From: Bifidobacterium miconisargentati
GTDB taxonomy: Bacteria; Actinomycetota; Actinomycetes; Actinomycetales; Bifidobacteriaceae
Direction of reading: 5' to 3'
Assembly (NCBI RefSeq): GCF_019331675.1
Contig: NZ_JAHBBJ010000019.1
Span: 1-57,584, forward strand
DNA length: 57,584 nucleotides
Shown: one piece after another, positions 18,663 to 27,546 of the stretch
Position numbering within the stretch: the stretch's first letter is position 1
How the letters are laid out: every line of letters begins with the position of its first letter
The notes under the pieces: model-generated
What the model saw: the letters and a program-made list of their open reading frames with translations, nothing else
The model's database searches: none
Told to the model about the DNA's origin: nothing
Program-made: the position numbers and the translations under genes

Positions 18663-20066
18663 ATGGAGTTGAACGAATTACCCCAGTTGGATCCGCGCGC
18701 GCTGAAGGCCACGTCTGTCAAAGCCGAAGACGAAAAGGTCGATTCCGGCGAGCCGCAAGCATTGAAGATCACCGCCGCCAGCTCGAACCCGAAGATGTTC
18801 ACGCTGCCGTGGCACAAGCCCCTGGCCACCTGGCCCGAGGACCTGCTCGCCAACCTGCCGCGAGGCATCTCCCGCCACGTGGTGCGCTTCGTGCACGTGG
18901 GCGACGAGGTCTACGCCATGAAGGAGATCACCCGTCAGGTTGCCGAGCGCGAGTACGAGCTGCTGCGTCGCCTGCAGAAGCTCGACCTGCCCACCGTCCA
19001 GCCGATCGCCGTGGTCACCGGCCGTCGCAACCGCGAAGGCGAGCCGCTGGAGGCGATTCTGGTCACCAAACACCTCAAGTTCTCGCTGCCGTACCGTGCG
19101 CTGTTCGCCCGCAACCTGCGTCCGGACACCGCCGAACGACTCATCGACGCCCTTGCCGTGCTCATGGTCCGCCTGCACCTGGCCGGCTTCTACTGGGGCG
19201 ATGTGTCCCTTTCGAACGTGTTGTTCCTGCGCGACGCTGACGCCTTCTCCGCCTTCCTGGTGGACGCCGAGACCGGTGATCTGCACGTGAACCTGACCGA
19301 AGGCCAGCGCGAATACGATATCGACCTGGCCCGCACCAACATCATCGGCGAACTCATGGATCTGGCCTCCGGTCGTCTCCTGCCGAGCGACATGGACGAG
19401 ATCGAGGTCGGCAACCGCCTGGTGGACCGCTACCACTCGCTGTGGAGCGCCCTGACCGACACGGACAAGTTCGGCCCGGACGAGATGTGGAAGATCGAGC
19501 AGCGCGTCAACAAGCTCAACGAGCTCGGTTTCGACGTGGACGAGCTGGAGATGAAGACCGCCGAGGACGGCAAGCGCGTGCTGGTCCGCCCGCGCGTGGT
19601 GGACGCCGGCTACGCCTCCCGCAAGCTGCTGCGCCTGACCGGCCTGGACGTGCAGGAGAACCAGGCCCGCCGTCTGCTCAACGATCTCGACGCCTACCGC
19701 GCTTCCATGTGGCGTGACGACGAGGAGCTGGAAATCGTGGCCACGGACTGGATGCGCGAGGTCTACGAGCCCACCGTGCGCATGATTCCGCGCGAATACC
19801 GCTCGCAGATCGAGCCCGCCCAGTTCTTCCACGAGGTGCTCACCCACCGCTGGTTCCTGGCGGAGAAGGCCGGTCACGACGTGCCGATGGGCGAGGCCGT
19901 GAAGAGCTACATCGAGAACGTGCTCCCGCAGTACAAGCTCGACAAGAAGGATGTGGACGCCCTCAACGCCGAAGCCGACTCCGGCGTGGTGGACGACGAA
20001 TACACCTACGGCGATGACGGCTACAACCCCGACGACGATCCGGATGCGGCGGTGTGGAGCCATTAA
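18663..20066 (+). CDS. DUF4032 / lipopolysaccharide-kinase-like protein
   Basis: The 467-residue protein is conserved in actinobacteria (DUF4032). The first 240 residues read as a RIO/LPS-kinase-like fold: YAMKEITRQVAEREYELLRRL resembles the Lys/Glu pair and FYWGDVSLSNVLF resembles the catalytic loop (His replaced by Trp-Gly-Asp). A DUF4032 domain follows, and the C-terminus is acidic. The substrate is unknown. The start at 18663 fits a leaderless mRNA (TAAAAT, then 7 nt, then ATG; no ribosome site). It is monocistronic, with a GGCTCCCCT unit and a terminator behind it. Confidence 0.75.
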   Translation: MELNELPQLDPRALKATSVKAEDEKVDSGEPQALKITAASSNPKMFTLPWHKPLATWPEDLLANLPRGISRHVVRFVHVGDEVYAMKEITRQVAEREYELLRRLQKLDLPTVQPIAVVTGRRNREGEPLEAILVTKHLKFSLPYRALFARNLRPDTAERLIDALAVLMVRLHLAGFYWGDVSLSNVLFLRDADAFSAFLVDAETGDLHVNLTEGQREYDIDLARTNIIGELMDLASGRLLPSDMDEIEVGNRLVDRYHSLWSALTDTDKFGPDEMWKIEQRVNKLNELGFDVDELEMKTAEDGKRVLVRPRVVDAGYASRKLLRLTGLDVQENQARRLLNDLDAYRASMWRDDEELEIVATDWMREVYEPTVRMIPREYRSQIEPAQFFHEVLTHRWFLAEKAGHDVPMGEAVKSYIENVLPQYKLDKKDVDALNAEADSGVVDDEYTYGDDGYNPDDDPDAAVWSH

Positions 20067-20079
20067 ATGAAGGTACCTC

Positions 20080-20130
20080 GGCTCCCCTTGTCAGGGGAGC
20101 TGTCAACCGTGTCGGTTGACTGAGGGGTAG
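20080..20130. repeat. GGCTCCCCT-type palindromic unit
   Basis: GGCTCCCCTtgtcAGGGGAGC, then GTCAACcgtgtcGGTTGAC, then TGAGGGGTAG. A GGCCGCaaaatGCGGCC hairpin follows. It lies just behind the DUF4032 gene. Confidence 0.75.
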
Positions 20131-20182
20131 TAGAAGCAGCCAAAGGCCGCAAAATGCGGCCGTAGGCCGTCTGTACCCCCTG

Positions 20183-20217
20183 AAAGGGTGGTTGCCAACG
20201 TGCGGCCACCCTTTTTT
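20183..20217 (+). terminator. Rho-independent terminator
   Basis: AAAGGGTGG pairs with CCACCCTTT, followed by TTTGCC. It closes the DUF4032 gene and precedes the AT-rich adhesin promoter region. Confidence 0.8.
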
Positions 20218-20228
20218 GCCTTTATGCC

Positions 20229-20367
20229 GCAAACGTTTGCACTTGCAGTTTACTTTCATGAAAGTGATGCAAGAAAATCATTGACAAAAATGGCTTATTA
20301 GTTAAGTTCCTGAAGGGAATCACCATTTGGCAATCGTTTGCAAAAAGACTATGGCCTGACGTATTCT
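20229..20367 (+). promoter_or_regulatory. AT-rich adhesin promoter region with two LacI-type palindromes
   Basis: GCAAACGTTTGC (20229-20240) is a perfect 12-bp palindrome. GCAATCGTTTGC (20330-20341) differs in one base, 101 bp away. Both have the central CG typical of LacI-family operators. Possible promoters are TTGACA (20281-20286) with TAAGTT 16 nt on, and TTGCAA (20338-20343) with TATTCT (20362-20367). The second operator overlaps the second -35 box. The stretch is clearly more AT-rich than its surroundings. Confidence 0.5.
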
Positions 20368-20425
20368 GAAATCTAGACGACTGAGTGGTATCAATCGATG
20401 ACGTAGTGCCATGGTAGGAGAGAAG

Positions 20426-23400
20426 ATGTTCGTTCAGAGCAGGCAATACCCCCGTTATCCGTTGTTGCGAACGTTGGCATCAATGCTTGTGGTGATTGCG
20501 ATGCTGTTGGCCGCCGCAATCGTGGGCGTGCCGGTCGCGCAGGCTGCGAACACCTATGAAATCGGCAGCGAACAGGCCCCGGTCCTGAAGGACGACACGT
20601 CCATCACCATCAACGGCCGGCCGTACACCACCGGCATGAAGGTCAGCTACGGTGACGACGTCAAGATGAAGCTGTACTGGACCGTGCTGAACGGCAAGGA
20701 CGGCATCAAGGAAGGCGACCAGTTCATCTACGACCTGCCGAAGGGCATCACGTTCAAGTCCGGCGAAACCTACACCATCTACGGCGAAGACGGCGGCGAG
20801 CGAGGCACCTTCACCGTCAACGGCAGCCGTATCGTGGCCACCTTCAACCGCTCCGACAACGGCTCCAACATCAAGGCATACGTCACCGTCAACGGCACGA
20901 TCAACGAGGAATCGACCGGCGACAACAACGGCGGCAAAGCTAGCTTCGAATTCCCCGGCATCGGTCAACTCGAGGTCGACGTCAACGAAAAGCACAGCCT
21001 GTGGGCGCAGAAGAACGGTGCCATCTCCACCGACGACCCCAGCGTGTTCGACTTCGTCGTCGAAGTGCACTCGACCGGCTCCAACAAGAACGTCAAGCTC
21101 GAAGACTCGATGGGTGAACTGCTCACGTTGCAGGAGAAATCGCTCAAGCTGTACACGGACGCCAACTGCACACAGGAATACAAAGGCAAGTGGGAGTATG
21201 CAGACAACGCCGATCTTAAGGGATTCACAGCCAACATCGACCAGATGACCGATGGCCAGGTGCTCTATGCGCGCTACAGCGTGAAAATCGATCGCAAGGC
21301 CGTCGCTGACGCAGTCAAAAACAAGGAGTGGGATCTTGTTAACAACAAGGTCAAGTACTACAGCGACGATTCCACGAAAAGGAAGACCACTGAGCAGAGC
21401 ATTTGGCTGAACAGCGGATGGTCCGTGAACAAGAACGGTCAAGCCGTCACTTCCAAGGACGCCAACGGTAAGGAGTCCACGGTGATCAACTGGACGATCA
21501 CCGTGAACGCTGATCCGGAATCCGACGTAATGCCCAATGCGACGACGATCAAGGATGCGCTTGGCGCCAACCTCAAGGCTCCGACCGGCACCGTGAAGGT
21601 TGGATACACTGACGTGAACTGGCAGTACCACGAGACCACTCTCAACTGGAGCGATTTGGAAAACGGTACGGCAAAACTGCCGGACAACAACGGCAAGCCA
21701 CATCGCCAGTACGTGATCACGTATTCCACCGAAGTCACGAAGCTGCCCGAGACTGGTAGCGGCGACAAGCTGACGTATAAGAACGACGTGACGGTCACGC
21801 CTGGTGATAACAGCGGCAAACTGCCCGGCAGTGGCACGGTGACAATTGGCAAGGACGCCGTGGACCTGAGCAAGAAGTACGCCGGCGACGCGACTGCGAC
21901 AAAGACTCTTAAGTGGCTCACCACGTTCACCGCCAAGGAAGAGCTACCGGCCGGCAAGGTGCTGACTGATACTGTCGACGACGACGGCAAGGACCACACG
22001 AACGACAAGAACTATGTCAAGCCCAACTGGCAGGTGCTCGATCCGGATGCGAACAATATCAAGATCTATACCGATAGCAAGCTGACCAAGGAGTATGACG
22101 GTAGCGTCACCAAGACAGTCGCCGCGGATCGCAAGTCGTTCACGATCACTTTCAATGACAAGATCAACAAGGGCGACAAACTGTACATCTCGTACACGTC
22201 CTCCGTGCTTGATGGTGCGCCCACCGGCACCACGTTCTACAACACGGCCAGGTTCGTGAACAAGGAGGCTACCGACAGCCACGAGCCGGTGGTTGATAAC
22301 ATGGACAAGTCTGCGGGCGCGTCATACAACGATGACGGCAATGGCACGCCATTGAGCCGCAACATCATGCGTTGGCAGCTCAAGGTGCATGACATTCCGG
22401 ACAACGCGCAGTCCGTGACTATTACCGATACGCTGTCCGACGGAAGCAACGGCCTCGGCGATCACAAGTACATTCCCGGCTCGATGGTAGCCAAGGACTC
22501 CAAGGGTAAAACTTACACCGGTGTGACCGTCACTGATAACGGCGACCATACACTCACGTTTGTCATCGCCAAGGATAGCCCGGCGTTCGCCAAGGCGCAG
22601 AGTGGTTCGCTGCTCATCCAGTACGACACCACGTATACGAATTTCAACGATGCGCTGAGTAAGGATCATTCGTACACGAACAGCGCTGTCATCCATATTG
22701 ATGGTGAGGCTCAGCTGCACGATGACAGTAAGATCTGGGGAGGTCCCAGCAACCTGGTCGCCAAGAAGGGCGTGTACGACAAGAACACCGCGCCGTACAT
22801 CAACTACACGGTGACCGTAAACCCCGGTGCTGCCACGCTCAACAAGGGCAATTCGCTTACGCTCACCGATACGCTCGGCGAGGCGCTCGCCCTGCGCATG
22901 GACAGCGTGACCATCACCGACAAGAACACCAAGGCCGAAGTGACCGGCGCGACGTATGCGTACGATCCGGACTCGCGGACGATCACGTTCACCGTGCCCG
23001 ATTCGCGCGCGCTCACGATCACGTACAAGGCAGCCGTGCAGCTCAAGCCGGGGCAGAGCTTCAACAATCTGGGCAACAACACGATCGTGCTGAAGGGCTA
23101 CGAGAACAACAAAGGTACGTCCAGCACCACGCAGACCGGCACGGTCCAGGAGGCGCAGGGCGGCGTCAGCTCTGATCTGTACTCGCTGCAGATCTACAAG
23201 TACGCCGACGGCGATGTCACCAAGCCGCTGAACGGCGCTCGATTCAAGGTCGAGCGGCTCAACGTGCCCATGACGCAGGACCAGAAGTGGACTTCGAAAG
23301 GTGTTGCCGAGACGGTGAGCGAGAGCCTGTCGTCCGGCACCACCGGTTACACTCCGGTCGTTGGTCTGCGCGCGGACCAGATCTACCGGGTCACCGAGAC

Positions 23401-25813
23401 GCAGTCCCCTGAGGGATACGCCGGCGATACGACACTGTATGTCGTGTTTCCGGGTGGTGAACCCAGTGGACATGATGCGTCGTTCTATCGCGGCAAGACC
23501 GTAGGCGGCATTCCGCTGACCGTCGCCACGGCGGGCGCGACCAATACGACCCTGCAGTCCTACCTGTGGTCGGTGAACAACGTCAGTGACGTCACCGCCA
23601 AGATCGCGTTCAACAAGACCGACGAAAGCGGCATCGCCGTTCCCGGCGCGACGCTGGAACTCACCAAGTCCGGTGCCGCCGCTCCGATCAAGACATGGCC
23701 GACGACCAGCGACAAGGTGCAGATCGACGGCCTGACCCCGGGCACGTACACGCTCACCGAAACGCAGGCTCCGGCGGGCTACCAGACCGCCGCGCCGATC
23801 GTCATCGAAGTCACCAACAAGGGCGCGGTGCTGGTCAACGGCGTCGACGTGCGCGACAAGGACGGGGTCGGTCAGGTGACGATGGTCGATCATTCGGACG
23901 TCACGTCGATCCGCGCCCGCAAGAAGTGGAATGACGGCAACAACCAGGATGGCAAGCGTCAGCCGGCTCGATTCCAGCTGCAGAAGTCTGTGGGCGGTGG
24001 TGCGTGGACCAATGTTGGCCAGGCAAAGGTGATCAACGAGAGCACGCCGGAATCGCAGGCTGTGGTTGAATGGACCGATCTGCCGGTGCTCGAGGGCGGT
24101 AAGGAAGTCAAGTACCAGGTCATCGAAGTCAACGCGAACGAAGGCGACTACACGTCCGAAGACACCACCGCAACCGAATCGGACGGCGTGTCGACCACGA
24201 CGTTCACCAACACGTACAAGCCGAAAACCGTCTCGGTGCCCGTCACCAAGAAGTGGAACGATGCGAACGACCAGGACGGGCTGCGCCCGCAGAACATCGA
24301 GGTGCAGCTGTACGCCAACGGCGTCGCGGTGCCCGGCAAGACGCTGAAGATCAAGGCCGACGACAACTGGAAGGGCACGTTCACCGACCTGCCGAAGTAC
24401 GAGAACGGTGCGCTCATCACGTACACCGTGCAGGAGGTCAGCCCGACCGCCGGCTACACGGTGTCGACCAGCGGCAGTGCCAAGGATGGCATCACCATCA
24501 CCAACACGCACTATCCGACCGACACGAAGATCCGCGTTTCCAAGCGCGACCTCGGCGGTGCGGAAATCGCCGGCGCGAAGATGGAGATCGACGGTACGGA
24601 AGACGAGAGCGGCAAGAAGGTCACTGAAACGTGGATCAGTGAGGCCGGCAAGTCGTATGAAGTCGAGCTCAAGCCCGGCTCCTACACGCTCACCGAGCTG
24701 AAGGCACCGAACGGCTACTACGTGGCCGACCCGATCAGCTTCAAAGTCGTGCGCAACAGCGACAACTCGCTGTCCGTCACGATCGACGGCAAGACCGCGG
24801 ACGGCAACCTGATCGTCATGACCGATATCTACAAGCCGGTCGACGTCAAGGTATCCAAGGTGAGCCTGACCGACGGCGTGGGCGAGATCGCCGGCGCGAC
24901 GCTCACCGTCACCGGCACCACGCTGGCGGGCGAGACGATCAACCCGATTCAATGGGTGTCCACCGGCAAGCCGTATGACATCACGCTCGTGCCCGGCACG
25001 TACAACCTGCACGAGGCAGAAGCCCCGTCCGGCTACCAGCCGGCGCGCGACATCGCGTTCACCGTGAACCTCGACGGCACGGTGACGGTCGACGGCAAGA
25101 CCGACAAGAACAACACCGTCACCATGACCGACGAGCTCAACACCACCAACGTGACCGTCTCCAAGGTCGCCGTGGGCGGCGTGGCCGAACTCGCCGGTGC
25201 CGAGTTCGAACTGACCGGCGTCACGTTCGAAGGTGACGAGGGTCCGTTCAACAACAAGGGCTTCGATGTGCCGGCCGGCGTGATGGTTTCGACGGACGGC
25301 AAGATGCTCACGTGGACGTCTTCCGCGAACGGCCCGAAGACCTTCCAGCTGCCCAACGGCACGTACACGCTCACCGAGACCAAGGCCCCGAAAGGCTACG
25401 ACGTGGCGTCCAAACCGATCACGTTCACTGTGGAGAACGGCAAGGTCGTGGTCGACGAGGTGGTCAGCAGCGGCAACCTGGTGCGCGTGGAGGATGCGGT
25501 CAAGTCGTACACGGCCGTGTCCGTCACCAAGCGCTGGGAGGACAACAACGACTCCGACAAATTGCGCGAGAACGTGAAGGTGACGGCCGTGCTGTACGCG
25601 AACGGCAAGGAGATGGAAGGCGAGGCCTACCATGTCGAGCTGAACAAGGACAACGGCTGGTCGCACGACTGGACTGGACTGGACTGGACGCCAAGGACAG
25701 CGAAGGCAACGAGATCACGTACACCGTGGGCGAGAAGACAGAAGGTGCCGACAAGGACAAGTACCACGCCTCGATCGTCAAGACGTCGAACGCCAACGGA
25801 TACGCCGTCGTGA
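20426..25813 (+). CDS. Giant Cna-B-repeat cell-surface adhesin, N-terminal 1795 residues before a frameshift
   Basis: Residues 1-40 are a signal peptide (cleavage after AQA). Residues about 45-900 are beta-rich collagen-adhesin-like domains. From about 923 come Cna-B repeats (starts near 923, 1058, 1161, 1270, 1369, 1474, 1577, 1698) with motifs such as VTKKWNDANDQDG, GTYTLTETQAPAGY and ITNTHYP. Such repeats form stalks of surface adhesins and pilins. AGGAGA precedes the ATG at 20426. The frame breaks in a GACTG tract at 25667-25689: after residue DWTGLD the reading leaves the Cna-B sequence, becomes Arg/Thr-rich and stops at 25813. This product has no wall anchor. With one GACTG unit fewer, the frame joins the next entry to give about 2371 residues. 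Confidence 0.88.
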   Translation: MFVQSRQYPRYPLLRTLASMLVVIAMLLAAAIVGVPVAQAANTYEIGSEQAPVLKDDTSITINGRPYTTGMKVSYGDDVKMKLYWTVLNGKDGIKEGDQFIYDLPKGITFKSGETYTIYGEDGGERGTFTVNGSRIVATFNRSDNGSNIKAYVTVNGTINEESTGDNNGGKASFEFPGIGQLEVDVNEKHSLWAQKNGAISTDDPSVFDFVVEVHSTGSNKNVKLEDSMGELLTLQEKSLKLYTDANCTQEYKGKWEYADNADLKGFTANIDQMTDGQVLYARYSVKIDRKAVADAVKNKEWDLVNNKVKYYSDDSTKRKTTEQSIWLNSGWSVNKNGQAVTSKDANGKESTVINWTITVNADPESDVMPNATTIKDALGANLKAPTGTVKVGYTDVNWQYHETTLNWSDLENGTAKLPDNNGKPHRQYVITYSTEVTKLPETGSGDKLTYKNDVTVTPGDNSGKLPGSGTVTIGKDAVDLSKKYAGDATATKTLKWLTTFTAKEELPAGKVLTDTVDDDGKDHTNDKNYVKPNWQVLDPDANNIKIYTDSKLTKEYDGSVTKTVAADRKSFTITFNDKINKGDKLYISYTSSVLDGAPTGTTFYNTARFVNKEATDSHEPVVDNMDKSAGASYNDDGNGTPLSRNIMRWQLKVHDIPDNAQSVTITDTLSDGSNGLGDHKYIPGSMVAKDSKGKTYTGVTVTDNGDHTLTFVIAKDSPAFAKAQSGSLLIQYDTTYTNFNDALSKDHSYTNSAVIHIDGEAQLHDDSKIWGGPSNLVAKKGVYDKNTAPYINYTVTVNPGAATLNKGNSLTLTDTLGEALALRMDSVTITDKNTKAEVTGATYAYDPDSRTITFTVPDSRALTITYKAAVQLKPGQSFNNLGNNTIVLKGYENNKGTSSTTQTGTVQEAQGGVSSDLYSLQIYKYADGDVTKPLNGARFKVERLNVPMTQDQKWTSKGVAETVSESLSSGTTGYTPVVGLRADQIYRVTETQSPEGYAGDTTLYVVFPGGEPSGHDASFYRGKTVGGIPLTVATAGATNTTLQSYLWSVNNVSDVTAKIAFNKTDESGIAVPGATLELTKSGAAAPIKTWPTTSDKVQIDGLTPGTYTLTETQAPAGYQTAAPIVIEVTNKGAVLVNGVDVRDKDGVGQVTMVDHSDVTSIRARKKWNDGNNQDGKRQPARFQLQKSVGGGAWTNVGQAKVINESTPESQAVVEWTDLPVLEGGKEVKYQVIEVNANEGDYTSEDTTATESDGVSTTTFTNTYKPKTVSVPVTKKWNDANDQDGLRPQNIEVQLYANGVAVPGKTLKIKADDNWKGTFTDLPKYENGALITYTVQEVSPTAGYTVSTSGSAKDGITITNTHYPTDTKIRVSKRDLGGAEIAGAKMEIDGTEDESGKKVTETWISEAGKSYEVELKPGSYTLTELKAPNGYYVADPISFKVVRNSDNSLSVTIDGKTADGNLIVMTDIYKPVDVKVSKVSLTDGVGEIAGATLTVTGTTLAGETINPIQWVSTGKPYDITLVPGTYNLHEAEAPSGYQPARDIAFTVNLDGTVTVDGKTDKNNTVTMTDELNTTNVTVSKVAVGGVAELAGAEFELTGVTFEGDEGPFNNKGFDVPAGVMVSTDGKMLTWTSSANGPKTFQLPNGTYTLTETKAPKGYDVASKPITFTVENGKVVVDEVVSSGNLVRVEDAVKSYTAVSVTKRWEDNNDSDKLRENVKVTAVLYANGKEMEGEAYHVELNKDNGWSHDWTGLDWTPRTAKATRSRTPWARRQKVPTRTSTTPRSSRRRTPTDTPS
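25667..25689. repeat. GACTG pentanucleotide tract causing the adhesin frameshift
   Basis: Four exact GACTG units (25667-25686) plus GAC. Upstream frame: GAC TGG ACT GGA CTG GAC TGG ACG. Downstream Cna-B frame: GAC TGG ACT GGA CTG GAC GCC AAG. Removal of one unit joins the two without loss of domain sequence. Slippage by one unit shifts the frame, so only copy numbers divisible by three keep it open. Confidence 0.9.
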
Positions 25814-27546
25814 TCTACAACATCCACCAGCCCGACTCGCGCAGCATCGACCTGACCAAGACGTGGGACGACGCCGACAATCAGGACGGCAAGCGGCCCG
25901 AGGCGATCCAGGTGACCGTGACCGGCACCAGCGAGCGTCCGAAGGACGGCGGTGCGGCCGGCAAGACGGAGAAGTACTCCGAAACCATGATCGTCACCAC
26001 GCTCAAGGTCCCGGATAACGCCGACAAGAACACGTGGAAGTGGACGCTTGAGAACCTGCCGAAGAAGAACGTGTACGGCTACGAGTACACGTACTCCGTC
26101 AAGGAGACGCCGGTGGCCGGATACAACGACTTCGACGATTCCGGCGTGTGCACGGTGGATAAACCGACCGGTACGCAGTGCAACGTCACCTTCACGAAGA
26201 CGCAGGCCGACGCCGACCACCCGAACGAGCAGTTCTCCATCACCAACACGCACAAGCCCGAAACCACGGCCGTGACCGTGAGCAAGGTGTGGGACGACGC
26301 CCAGGACTTCAACGGTCAACGCCCCAAGCAGGTGACCGTCTGGCTGCTCACCAGCCTGTGGGACCAGTCCAACGGCTGGCCCGAGCCGCAGGGTGATCAG
26401 TGCGCCGGTGACTTGGTCGGCGTGAGTTGCGCCGTGCTGACCGCTAAGAACAAGGCAACGACGGAAACCTCAGACGAGAGCAAGTCCGATACGGCCGACG
26501 GTGCCGATGCGGACACCGCCGGGTCCGAATCCACGCCGTCCAAGACCGAGCAGACTGGTTCCGAATCGACCGAGCAGTCCCAATCCGGCAAGACCGAGCA
26601 GTCCGGCACTGATCAGTCGGAGACCGCTCCGTCCGAGACCAGCCAGTCCGGCCAGTCCGCGTCCATGCAGTCCGAATCGTCCGATCAGCCCGCTGACGGC
26701 GACGCAACCGCAACGGACCAGACCGACACGGAGACGCCCGCCGGCGAATCGAACGAAACGGATAGCAAGTCCGATGCGACCAAGGCCGCAACGGCCGATA
26801 CGTGGACGTACACGTTCAAGAACCTGCCGAAGTACCGCAACGGCAAGCTGCTGCGCTACTCCGTCACCGAGGAGGCCGTGGACGACTACACCGCGACGTT
26901 CGAGGACACCACGAAGTATCCGACGACGTCGGCCCCGTCCGAAGGCGGCGATACGGACACGTCGGCGACCCAAACGACGGCCGGCGAACCGGATGCGTAC
27001 TCCTTCACGCTGAGCAACCGCAACGTGCCGGACAAGACCGACCTCAACGTGTACAAGGTGTGGAATGACAACAGCGACAAGGACAAGACCCGCCCCGGCT
27101 CCATCTGGGTGCGGCTCTACGAGAAGAACATCAGTAACACTGATTTCGTATTCGCTGATACCACGACCGGGCCAAAGATCACTAACGCCGACAACAGCAA
27201 CCTGACCGCCGTTGGTGATCCGGTCGAATTGACCGCAGAGAACAAGTGGTCGTACACGTTCACCGGGATCAGCAAGCACAAGCAGTACGAGGTGCGCGAG
27301 GTCAACAAAGATGGCACTCCGGTCTCCGCCCTCGACGGCTACTACTCGCCAATCATCACCGGCAACCCAACCAAGGGCTACACCATCACCAACACCAGCC
27401 TGCCGATCCTACCGGAAGCCGGCGGTGAAGGCACGACCCGCATCCTGCTGCTCGGCATGACGCTCATCGCACTGTCCGGCGCGTTCTTCGGCCGCAAGGC
27501 GCTCGCCGCCGCAGGCAAGCGCAACAAGAAGGGAGATCTCCGATGA
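25690..27546 (+). pseudogene. C-terminal part of the Cna-B adhesin, out of frame in this sequence
   Basis: This part completes the Cna-B repeat cut by the GACTG tract (AKDSEGNEITYTVGEKTEG) and adds three more repeats (IDLTKTWDDADNQDG, VTVSKVWDDAQDFNGQRP, LNVYKVWNDNSDKDKTRP). The middle one is interrupted by about 115 residues rich in Ser, Thr, Glu and Gln (26450-26800). The end is a sortase signal: LPEAGG, a hydrophobic segment (ILLLGMTLIALSGAFF), then a basic tail. It has no good start of its own, so it is made only when the tract holds three (or six) units. Its sequence looks intact, which argues for phase variation rather than decay. The stop overlaps the amylase start. Confidence 0.85.

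Noticed and set aside
22322..25666. Minus-strand open frame of 1114 codons opposite the adhesin gene
   Set aside because: It is an antisense shadow of a GC-rich repetitive gene. Its sequence is His/Arg/Val-rich with no domains and no ribosome site, whereas the plus strand encodes recognisable Cna-B repeats.
20426..27546. Adhesin as a decayed pseudogene or a sequencing error
   Set aside because: A clean whole-unit (5-base) difference in a tandem tract, with intact sequence on both sides and an intact sortase signal, fits slippage better than decay. A base-call error would not add a full unit. Assembly error remains possible and is listed as a test.
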